64,000 nt of DNA, taken from NCBI RefSeq assembly GCF_009729095.1, contig NZ_VTGX01000002.1, positions 310,001 through 374,000 of the forward strand. Reading direction: 5' to 3'. Positions 56,801 to 64,000 of this stretch are shown piece by piece; the first letter of the stretch is position 1, and each line of letters starts with the position of its first letter. The notes beneath the pieces are model-generated. The model worked only from the letters and a program-made list of their open reading frames with translations, made no database searches and had not been told where the DNA came from. Made by a program: the position numbers and the translations under genes. This stretch comes from Mycolicibacterium sp. CBMA 247. GTDB taxonomy: Bacteria; Actinomycetota; Actinomycetes; Mycobacteriales; Mycobacteriaceae.

Positions 56801-59800
56801 AGTTTGCCGTTCACCGTGAGCGGCAACGCCTCCAACACCACCACCGCGGTCGGAACCATGTACGCCGGGAGGCGTTCGGCCAGCGTGGTGCGCGCCGCGG
56901 CCGGGTCCGCCGATCCGGTCACGTAGCCGACCAGGCGCTTATCGCCGGGGCGGTCCTCGCGGGCGATCACCGCCGCCTGCTCCACACCGTCCACTCCGGC
57001 CAGCGCGGCCTGCACCTCACCGAGTTCGATGCGGTAGCCGCGGATCTTCACCTGCTTGTCGGCGCGACCTTCGTACCGCAGTTGTCCGTCGGCGCCCCAG
57101 CGCACCAGATCGCCGGTGCGGTACATCCGCTGTCCGGGTGCTCCGAACGGGCACGCCACGAACCGCGTCGATGACAGATCCGGGCGGCCCACGTAACCCG
57201 CCGCCAGACCGGCACCGGCCACGTACAACTCGCCGACGACGCCCACCGGGACCTGCCGCATCCACTCGTCCAGTACGAAGAAGGCCAGGTGTTCCAGCGG
57301 CACGCCGATCGGGCTGGAATTGCTGTCGACATCAGCGCTGCCGATCTCGCGGTACGAGGCGTGGACCGTCGTCTCGGTGATGCCGTACATGTTGATCATT
57401 CGCGGCGAACCGGGATGGCTCCGCAGCCACCCCGAAAGCCGTTGTGGCTCAAGCGCTTCACCGCCGAAAACCACGGTCTGCAGCTGAAGCTGCCGACCCA
57501 GCTCAGGTGCCAGCGCATCGGCGGTTTGCAGTGCGTAGAACGCCGACGGAGTTTGGCTCAGGACGTTCACCCGCTCGCTGACCAGCAGGGCATGCAGGTC
57601 CTCGGGCGAGCGGACCACCGAATCGGGAACGACCAGCAGGCGACCACCGCCCAGCAGCGGGCCCCAGATCTCCCAGACCGAGTAGTCGAAGGCCAGAGAA
57701 TGGCATTGGCTCCAGACCTGCCCGACCGCCAGTTCGGCACCGAGGGCCTCGAGCAGCATGGTGACGTTGCGGTGAGTGACCGCGACTCCCTTGGGCGCAC
57801 CGGTGGTTCCCGACGTGTAGATGATGTAGGCGATGTCGTCGGGTGCCGCCGCGAGCGGCGAATCAAGAGGTGTCGCGAGCGGCGAATCAACAGGTGCCGC
57901 GAGCGGCGAATCAACAGGTGCGACGGGCAGTGCGGTGCTGGGCTGAGAACCGGCCGCGGGGTCGTCGATGTCGAGCACCGGGACACCGGAGGGCTCCAGC
58001 CGGTGGCGCAGCTCCGCTGTGGTGAGCGCGACGACCGGTGCGGCATCGGCCAGCATGAACTCGATGCGGGCATCGGGATGCCCCGGGTCGATCGGCACAT
58101 AGGCCGCGCCGGTCTTCACCACGGCCAGGATCGCGACGACGGCCTGGGCATTACGGGGAAGCAGCATGGCCACCCGCTGGCCTGGGCCGGCTCCCCGGCC
58201 GGACAGCAATTGTGCCAACCGGTTTGACGACTCGTCGAGTTCGCCATAGGTCATCGACCGGCCGTCGGAGGTGAGTGCGACCGCGTCCGGGTCGCGGGCC
58301 ACCTGCCCGGCGAACAGCTGCGGGATCGACACCGGCTCGGTCGCCGGCCGGGTCAGCACGGCCCGGTTGCCCCAGGTGTCCAGTCGACCCCGCTCCTCGG
58401 CGTCGAGCAGATCGATCGACGCCAGCCGCCGGGTCGGATCGGCGACCATGATCTCCAGCACCTGCCGCATCCGATTGACCAGGGCCGCAACGTCGTCCGC
58501 ATTGAACACACCGGTGTCGAATTCGATGCGCAAACCCAGCTCGTCACCGGGCATCGCCACCACCGACAGCGGGTAGTGGTTGTACTCGCGACTGGTGAAG
58601 TCGGTGATGCCCAACTCCCGTGCGCCCAGCAATGCTGCGGTGTCGATCGGGTAGTTCTCGTAGACGAAGAGCGTGTCGAACAACCGATCGTGGCCCGCCA
58701 CCCGATGAATCTCGGCGAGCGCCAGGTGCTCGTGCTCGACGGTGTCGTTGTGCACGCGCTGCAGCTGGTCCAGCAGATCGGCCACGGTACTGGTGGCGGT
58801 GATCCTCGCCCGGACCGGCACGGTGTTGATCAGCAGGCCCACCATCGATTCGGCTCCAGGCAGGTCGACCGGCCGCCCCGATACCGCGGTGCCGAACGCG
58901 ACGTCACGCTGGCCGGTCAGCGCCATCAGCACCTGTGCCCAGGCGGCCTGCAGCACGGTGTTGACGGTGGTGTGCTGTGAGCGGGCCAGCTCGGTGAGTG
59001 CCCGGGTGGTCTCGGCCGGCAGCCGGTAGGACTCGATTCCCCGCTGCCCGACCGGCGTCGGCGGCCCGACCAGGGTGGGAGTCTCGAACCCCGCCAAGGC
59101 GTCGCGCCACACCCCCTGTGCGGCAACATGATCCTGCCCCACCAGCCAGCTGACGAAGTTGCGGTACGAGGCGGGCGCGGGCAACCGCTGCCCGAAGTAC
59201 CCGGCGAAGACCTCCTGCAGCAGGATCGGCAGCGACCAGCCGTCGATCACGATGTGGTGAATGGTGAGCACCAGTTTGTGCTGGTCGTCACCGGTGCGGA
59301 TCAACGCGGCCCGGAACGTCGGTTCGCCGGCCAGATCGCAGACGGCACTACGTTCGGCAGCGCACAACTGCTCGATCTGCTCGCCGGCATCGGTCACGGC
59401 GGCGCCGGTCAACTCCACGTACTGCCATGCCGTCACCGGATCAGCCGGTAGGACCTGCACCGGCTCACCGAACTGGTCGCAGAACCGGGCTGCCAGGTTG
59501 GGGTGACGGGCGATGACCGCATTCACCGCATGGCGCAACCGCTGCGGGTCGAGCTCACCGGTCACGGTGACGCCCAGTTGCACCGCGTAGACGTCGTCAC
59601 CGACGGTCCCGGCGTCGTCGGCGAAGCTGGACTGGAAGAGCAGTCCCTTCTGCAGCGGGGTCAGCGGCAGTACATCGGCGATCCGGTACCGCTTGGTCAG
59701 CTCGTCGATCTGCTTCTGGGTCAGCTGCACCGGAAGGACATCCGACGGTGTGAGCCCGCCCCCGCCGGACTGCACATGGGCGCAGATGCCGGACAGGGCC

Positions 59801-62800
59801 TCGAACCACAGCCGGCTGAGCCGGTCGACCTGCTCATGACTCAGCACCGAGGGCGCCCACATCCAATTGGCCTGCAACCGTGGGCCGGTCGCGCCGTCCA
59901 GGGTGCCGGCGTTGAGTTCCACGCTGTGGGCCAGTGCCATGGGAACCGCAGATGCCACGTCGGTCATCGACAAGTTGTCCTGGCTGATCCGCCACAGGTC
60001 CTCGGACAGCTCAGCCGCACCCGCGCCCAGCCGTCCGAGGTAGTTGAACCCGATGGCCGGGTCGGGTCCGCCCAGGTCGATATCCGGATTCAGGTAGCGC
60101 AACAGCCCGTAGGTCAACCCGTCGGGCAGGGCGCGCAGCTGTTCCTTGGCGGCCTTGATGACCGGCCCGAGCGCCGCACCGCCCCCGGCCACGTGCACCC
60201 AGGACACCCGGCCCACGGACAGTGTCGCGGGGTACTTCGCGGTGAACCAGCCCACGGTGCGGGACAGGTCGACGTTGGGTGCGAGTTCCTCGGCGCGCCC
60301 GTGACCTTCGACATCGATGCCGATCGGCGCATCGCCGGTACCTGCGCCCGAGAACTCTGCCCAGGCCAGTCCGAAGGCGATCAACAGGATGTCCTGGACG
60401 CCGGCGTGAAACGCCGCGGGCACCTCGCCCAACAGCATCTGGGTGGTTGCTTCATCCAGGGAAACCGTCAGTCGACCGGCGCTGGCGTAGGTGTCCACAT
60501 CCGGCTGTACCGGCGGCAGCGCGGCCGGGGTCTCGGCGACCCTCCGCCACGCGTCGGCGTGCCGGACCACGTCGGTGTCCCGGGCACGTTCGGCGAGCAG
60601 CTCCGACCAGCGGGCGAACGAGGTCCCGCCGGTGGGTAGCGATACCGCCTGTCCGCTGTGGTGCTGCGCCCAGGCGATGTTCAAGTCTTCCAACAGGATT
60701 CGCCAGGACACTCCGTCGACGGCCAGATGATGGATGACCAGGGCCAGTTGATTGGTGTCGTGCGCCCACAGGGCCCGCACCATCGACCCGGCGGCGGGGT
60801 TGAGCCGCGACCGCGCCGCTTCCACCGCCCCGCCCGACAACTCCCCGACGGCGGTCAGGCAATCACGGGCGCTGACCGTCCCCTTGTCCGGCACGGTCAA
60901 CGACCAGTCACCACTGCCATCGGTACCTGTTTCTCTGCTGACGTCCGCGGCCTCGGCGCGCAGCCGCAACGTGGCATGACGATCCAGCAGTGCCTGCAGG
61001 ATGATCTCGGCATCGGCCTGGGTCGCCCCGGCCGGTGCCTGGATCACCAAGGTCTGGTTGAACTGATCGATGCGGCCCGGCATGTCCTGAAGCCACTGCA
61101 TGATCGGCGTCGGGTCCACCGCACCGGTGCCCTCGTCGATGACGGCTTCTCCGCCGGAGAGCTTGGCCACGCCGCCCAACCGGGCCACGGTCTGCTCGAC
61201 GAAGATGTCCCGCGGCCGGCACCACACGCCGGCCGCCCTGGCCCGCGCCACCACCTGCATCGACAGGATGCTGTCGCCACCCAGATCGAAGAACGAATCG
61301 TCCACACCGACCCGGTCCAGTCCCAGTACCTGGGCATAGATGCCCGCCAGGATCTCCTCGACCGCATTGCCCGGAGCCCGGTATTCGGCACCCCCGCTTT
61401 GATATTCCGGCGCCGGCAACGCGCGGGTGTCGAGTTTGTTGTTGGCCGTCAGCGGCATGGCGCCGAGCACCACCACCGCGGCGGGGACCATGTAGGGAGG
61501 CAGTTGATCTGCCAGTTGAGCCCGGGCTTCGACGGGATCGACGATTCCGGTGACGTAGCCGACCAGTCGTTTGTCGCCGACGCGATCCTCGCGGGCGATC
61601 ACCGCCGCGTGTTCGACCCCGTCCACCCGGGCCAGCGCGGACCGGACCTCACCGAGTTCGATGCGGTAGCCGCGGATCTTGACCTGCTCATCGGCACGGC
61701 CCAGGTATTGCAGCTGCCCGTCCTCGCCCCAGCGCACCAGATCCCCGGTGCGGTACATCCGCTGCCCTGGCACACCACCGAACGGGCACGCCACGAACCT
61801 CGAAGCGGTCAGATCCGGCCTGCCGATGTATCCGCACGCCACGCCGTCACCGGCCACGTACAGTTCGCCCACCACGCCTGTGGGTACCGGCTGCATCCAG
61901 GTGTCCAATACGAACAGTGCGGCGCCGGGCACGGGTGAGCCGATGGGAACGACGGTCCCGGCCGCTCCGGCCTGCAACGGTGCGCTCATCGCCGCACAGA
62001 TCGTGGTCTCGGTCGGGCCGTAGGCATCGAACATCACGCGGCCGGTCGCCGCCCAGCGATCCACCAGCTCGGTTGGGCAGGCCTCGCCCGCCACCACCAG
62101 CACCGCGGATTCCAGCCCCTCAGGGGACAGCATCGCGACTGCGGACGGGGTCTGGGTGAAGACGTTGACCCCTTCCCCGACCAGCAGCCGGTGAAAGTCC
62201 TCGGGTGAGCCGGCCACCGATTCGGGCACCACCACGAGGCGTCCACCGCGCAACAGGGCGTGCCCGATTTCCCACACCGAGGCGTCGAAGCCCAGCGAGT
62301 GGCACAGCGGCCACACTCCTCGACGCGGCAGACTGGCGTCCAGCGAGAGCATCAGCTGAGTCAGATTGTGATGGGTGACCGCAACACCTTTGGGGGCGCC
62401 GGTCGTGCCCGACGTGTAGATGACGTACGCAATGTCGTCAGGGGCAGGTGCCGGCAGCGGGGTGCTGGGCTGGGCCTCGATCGCCGGATCGTCGACCTCG
62501 ATGACGACGCCGCGGTACTCCTCGAGCCGTGACCGCAATTTCGCCGTGGTGATCGCGGCAATCGGTGCCGCGTCAGCCAGGATGAACTCCATCCGCGACG
62601 CGGGCACGGCCGGGTCGATCGGCAGATACGCCGCACCGGTCTTGAGGATTGCCAGCATTCCGATGACGGCCTGCGCGGAGCGGTTCGAGAAGAGCGCCAC
62701 GCGCTCTCCCGGACCGACACCCTGCGCTGTCAGCAGGTGCGCCAACCGATTCGCCGCCCCATCGAGCTCGGCGTAGGTCAGCGTGCGGCCCTCGAAGGTC

Positions 62801-64000
62801 AGTGCCCCGGCCTCGGGTGCGCCGGTTACCTGCTCGGCGAACAATTCTGGTATCGACATCGGTGCCGGAGCGGACTGCGTGAGCACCGCCTGATTACCGA
62901 TCTCGGCCAGTTCGGCGCGCTCTTCGCCGGCCAGCAGGTCCAGTGAAGACAGCGGCCGCTCCGGGTCGGCCGCCATTTCCACCAGAACTCGTTGAATGCG
63001 GGCGGCCAGGTCGGAGACTTCGAAGTCCGCGAACGGCCGCCCGGTGCCGGCCGTACTCAAGAAGAGCTGGTCACTCGCGCCGATGAAGAACAAACCGAAG
63101 TGCCCCATCGGGCCGTGGTTGGTATAGGACACCGTGACGGGGGCACCGGCGAGGTCCAGGGTGAGGCGGGACGGAATGAAGTTGATGGCCACCCGGTTCG
63201 ACGCTTGCCGAGAGCCACCCGCGCCGTCGAGGGTGTGCACGGGAAAACGCTGATGCTGCAGCAGTTCTCGAATACGTGAATCGACGTGCTGGCAGAATTC
63301 GCCGACCGTCCAGTCCGGCGCAGCCTTCAGCACCAGCGGCGCCACCCCGGCAAGCATCGCCGGCAGGGTCTTTGACTCCGGGGTCACGCGCCTGCTGACC
63401 GGGAAATCGAGCGCCACCTCTGAGGCGTTCGCGGTCCACGCCCGCACCAGAAGCGCGCATGCCGCGGTGGTGACCGAGTACCGACGGACGCGCAGGCTCT
63501 TGGACAGCTCTTTTATGTGCCCCACCGCCGCCCGGTCGACTTCGACCGAGGCTGAGGGCGCGTACGCGTCACGCCCGTTCTCCGCCTGCGGCAGTCCCTG
63601 GTCGAGCCCGCCTTCCGGTGGAAGGTTGTTACTCCAGTAGGCCCGGTCGTCCTGAAAGCTCTGGGATGTTAGGTATTCCGCTTCGCAGTCGACCAAGTCC
63701 TGCAGCGAGCCGAAGTATGCGGGCGGCACCGACTCTCCCGAGACCAATGCCGTATAGATCGTCGCAATCCGACGGCTTACCAGCGCCATGCCCAGGCCGT
63801 CGACGGAGATGTGGTGTCCCAGCCCGAACAGGAAGTACTCGGCCTGTTGCGTCCTGAACAGCGCGAACTTCACGAGCTGGCCGGTGAGTGGCAGGGGCGT
63901 GTGCTGAATCGCCGAAGCCAGTTCCCGGACTTTCTGAACCGGGTCGTCGCTGTCCCTGACGTCGTAGAACGTCAGCTCCAAGTCGGAGTAGTCGACCGCC
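53821..64000 (-). CDS. mps1: GPL nonribosomal peptide synthetase Mps1 (C-A-PCP-E-C-A-PCP-E-C), 5' end outside window
   Basis: The visible 3393 codons run off the window edge; the true start is beyond 64000. Domains with genomic positions of the key motif: starter condensation HHISVDG (63810), adenylation 1 [11 protein letters not shown] (62400), PCP (61275), epimerase [10 protein letters not shown] (60735), condensation HHIVIDG (59250), adenylation 2 (57805), PCP (56650), epimerase [10 protein letters not shown] (56135), and a final condensation HHIVLDG (54660). A1 has FDASVWE and [10 protein letters not shown], as in the Phe domain of gramicidin synthetase. A2 has FDYSVWE and [10 protein letters not shown], fitting threonine. 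The starter C domain fits N-acylation by a fatty acid. Coupled to mps2 by ATGA. Confidence 0.92.
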   Translation of the reverse strand, partial: AVDYSDLELTFYDVRDSDDPVQKVRELASAIQHTPLPLTGQLVKFALFRTQQAEYFLFGLGHHISVDGLGMALVSRRIATIYTALVSGESVPPAYFGSLQDLVDCEAEYLTSQSFQDDRAYWSNNLPPEGGLDQGLPQAENGRDAYAPSASVEVDRAAVGHIKELSKSLRVRRYSVTTAACALLVRAWTANASEVALDFPVSRRVTPESKTLPAMLAGVAPLVLKAAPDWTVGEFCQHVDSRIRELLQHQRFPVHTLDGAGGSRQASNRVAINFIPSRLTLDLAGAPVTVSYTNHGPMGHFGLFFIGASDQLFLSTAGTGRPFADFEVSDLAARIQRVLVEMAADPERPLSSLDLLAGEERAELAEIGNQAVLTQSAPAPMSIPELFAEQVTGAPEAGALTFEGRTLTYAELDGAANRLAHLLTAQGVGPGERVALFSNRSAQAVIGMLAILKTGAAYLPIDPAVPASRMEFILADAAPIAAITTAKLRSRLEEYRGVVIEVDDPAIEAQPSTPLPAPAPDDIAYVIYTSGTTGAPKGVAVTHHNLTQLMLSLDASLPRRGVWPLCHSLGFDASVWEIGHALLRGGRLVVVPESVAGSPEDFHRLLVGEGVNVFTQTPSAVAMLSPEGLESAVLVVAGEACPTELVDRWAATGRVMFDAYGPTETTICAAMSAPLQAGAAGTVVPIGSPVPGAALFVLDTWMQPVPTGVVGELYVAGDGVACGYIGRPDLTASRFVACPFGGVPGQRMYRTGDLVRWGEDGQLQYLGRADEQVKIRGYRIELGEVRSALARVDGVEHAAVIAREDRVGDKRLVGYVTGIVDPVEARAQLADQLPPYMVPAAVVVLGAMPLTANNKLDTRALPAPEYQSGGAEYRAPGNAVEEILAGIYAQVLGLDRVGVDDSFFDLGGDSILSMQVVARARAAGVWCRPRDIFVEQTVARLGGVAKLSGGEAVIDEGTGAVDPTPIMQWLQDMPGRIDQFNQTLVIQAPAGATQADAEIILQALLDRHATLRLRAEAADVSRETGTDGSGDWSLTVPDKGTVSARDCLTAVGELSGGAVEAARSRLNPAAGSMVRALWAHDTNQLALVIHHLAVDGVSWRILLEDLNIAWAQHHSGQAVSLPTGGTSFARWSELLAERARDTDVVRHADAWRRVAETPAALPPVQPDVDTYASAGRLTVSLDEATTQMLLGEVPAAFHAGVQDILLIAFGLAWAEFSGAGTGDAPIGIDVEGHGRAEELAPNVDLSRTVGWFTAKYPATLSVGRVSWVHVAGGGAALGPVIKAAKEQLRALPDGLTYGLLRYLNPDIDLGGPDPAIGFNYLGRLGAGAAELSEDLWRISQDNLSMTDVASAVPMALAHSVELNAGTLDGATGPRLQANWMWAPSVLSHEQVDRLSRLWFEALSGICAHVQSGGGGLTPSDVLPVQLTQKQIDELTKRYRIADVLPLTPLQKGLLFQSSFADDAGTVGDDVYAVQLGVTVTGELDPQRLRHAVNAVIARHPNLAARFCDQFGEPVQVLPADPVTAWQYVELTGAAVTDAGEQIEQLCAAERSAVCDLAGEPTFRAALIRTGDDQHKLVLTIHHIVIDGWSLPILLQEVFAGYFGQRLPAPASYRNFVSWLVGQDHVAAQGVWRDALAGFETPTLVGPPTPVGQRGIESYRLPAETTRALTELARSQHTTVNTVLQAAWAQVLMALTGQRDVAFGTAVSGRPVDLPGAESMVGLLINTVPVRARITATSTVADLLDQLQRVHNDTVEHEHLALAEIHRVAGHDRLFDTLFVYENYPIDTAALLGARELGITDFTSREYNHYPLSVVAMPGDELGLRIEFDTGVFNADDVAALVNRMRQVLEIMVADPTRRLASIDLLDAEERGRLDTWGNRAVLTRPATEPVSIPQLFAGQVARDPDAVALTSDGRSMTYGELDESSNRLAQLLSGRGAGPGQRVAMLLPRNAQAVVAILAVVKTGAAYVPIDPGHPDARIEFMLADAAPVVALTTAELRHRLEPSGVPVLDIDDPAAGSQPSTALPVAPVDSPLAAPVDSPLATPLDSPLAAAPDDIAYIIYTSGTTGAPKGVAVTHRNVTMLLEALGAELAVGQVWSQCHSLAFDYSVWEIWGPLLGGGRLLVVPDSVVRSPEDLHALLVSERVNVLSQTPSAFYALQTADALAPELGRQLQLQTVVFGGEALEPQRLSGWLRSHPGSPRMINMYGITETTVHASYREIGSADVDSNSSPIGVPLEHLAFFVLDEWMRQVPVGVVGELYVAGAGLAAGYVGRPDLSSTRFVACPFGAPGQRMYRTGDLVRWGADGQLRYEGRADKQVKIRGYRIELGEVQAALAGVDGVEQAAVIAREDRPGDKRLVGYVTGSADPAAARTTLAERLPAYMVPTAVVVLEALPLTVNGKLDTRALPAPEYQDADQYRAPHDAVEQILAGIYAQVLGVERVGVDDSFFDLGGDSISSMQVVARARAAGLVCRPRDVLVEQTVARLAQVVVSADGQATVVDEGIGPVVATPIMRWLHEIDGPVDEFNQTVVLQAPDGVTEDDVVVLLQALLDRHAMLRLRAETSSEWWLTVPDRGTVDAGACVHVVDELSDEALRAARSRLNPDAGAILTALWVPGTGALALMIHHLAVDAVSWRVLLEDLNIAWAQHHSGQTVELQAAGTSFARWSSVLNEHAHNSAVVELAEAWRQVAAIPAALPAVQPTVDTYANAGQLSAELDAETTRQLLGAVPAAFHAGVQDILLIAFALAVTEFLGTGPGPIGIDVEGHGRAEELASDVDLSRTVGWFTSKYPVALTPGELSWEQVTSGATGLGGVIKVAKEQLRALPDGLTYGLLRYLNPDVDLDGPDPAFGFNYLGRLAAGAGELSDELWRIDQEAVSVTALATAVDTPLGHTVELNAGMLDAGTGTDDGPRLHATWTWACSALDEEQVGRLSRLWFEALAGICTHVRHGGGGLTPSDIAPAHLTQPQIDELQDEHAIADVLPLTPLQQGLLFHTEAGQGGDDLYAVQLDITVAGPLDPDRLHDAVQGVITRRPNVVARFCEDFGVPVQILPAEPVLAWQHLDLTGDADCDVEQQVQQLCAAERADVSGLGDQPAFRAALIRTADNQHRFVLTNHHIVLDGWSKPILLQEIFAGYLGGRLPAPVPYRRFVTWLAEQDIGAAQTAWRKVFDGFDNPTLVGTPGRLALGRRGVESFQLSAETTKALGELARSCHTTVSTVLQAAWAQLLMWLTGQRDVAFGTAVSGRPADLAGAESMVGLLINTVPVRARITPSTTVASLLEELQGAYNDTLDHQHLALNEIHRATGHDQLFDTVFVYENYPIDTAALSGVGDLRITGFTNREYNHYPLSVQAVPGHELGLRVEFDSDVFDSVRIGRLVERFRRVLDAMTADTREQS
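57848..57919. repeat. Three 24-bp tandem repeats in the A2 domain of mps1
   Basis: Units 57848-57871, 57872-57895 and 57896-57919 differ by one or two bases. Each contains the small palindrome GCCGC-GA-GCGGC or a near copy. In frame they encode three copies of an eight-residue loop (x-P-x-D-S-P-L-A) just before the YTSGTTG motif of the second adenylation domain. Confidence 0.85.

Overview
The window is a high-G+C mycobacterial chromosome segment. A complete ESX-1 type VII secretion locus, a WhiB6 gene, PE35/PPE68 and a glycopeptidolipid (GPL) peptide synthetase point to a GPL-making Mycobacterium, most likely a rapid grower of the Mycolicibacterium type. The genus is well supported; the species is not determined.

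Layout. (1) 1-2.5 kb: a fructose PTS remnant. ptsI (cut by the window edge), a DeoR regulator and ptsH look intact, but fruK has an internal deletion and its 3' part runs in frame into what looks like the end of fruA, so the fructose permease is gone. (2) 2.7-5.9 kb, plus strand: mycP1, eccE1, espL. (3) 6.4-9.05 kb: a lower-G+C insert holding a three-gene operon that copies the espE/espF/espH (= espA/espC/espD) gene order, and a convergent DUF2510 plus LURP-one/tubby-like gene. Two nearly identical hairpins flank the insert. (4) 9.6-33.0 kb, minus strand: espB, espK, a two-repeat membrane protein, espJ with a coupled small ORF, a DUF4333 lipoprotein, then eccD1, espI, esxA, esxB, PPE68, PE35, eccCb1, eccCa1, eccB1, eccA1, espH, espG1, espF, espE (transcribed from espE towards eccD1). 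(5) 33.4-38.4 kb: an EspI-like P-loop ATPase, a protein with two putative HTH regions, whiB6, a DivIVA-like protein, a pirin and an FDOR/PPOX protein. (6) 38.5-44.3 kb, minus strand: a tightly coupled operon of Fn3-like/SaeA-type protein, GAP1 protein and zinc-ribbon GTPase, domains described from NTP-dependent bacterial conflict systems. (7) 44.5-64 kb: a DOPA-dioxygenase-like gene, then gap, mps2 and mps1 (5' end outside the window).

How it works together. The ESX-1 core (EccB1, Ca1, Cb1, D1, E1, MycP1, EccA1) exports EsxA/EsxB, PE35/PPE68 and the Esp substrates; EspG1 and EspH are cytosolic helpers, and WhiB6 is the likely local regulator. The insert supplies a second EspE/F/H-type substrate set inside the locus. 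The NRPS domain order is C-A-PCP-E / C-A-PCP-E / C in Mps1, then A-PCP-E / C-A-PCP-R in Mps2. This matches a lipotetrapeptide with three D residues and a reductively released amino alcohol, as in the GPL core D-Phe-D-aThr-D-Ala-L-alaninol. Gap is the GPL export partner.

No tRNA, rRNA, CRISPR array or recognisable insertion sequence was seen.
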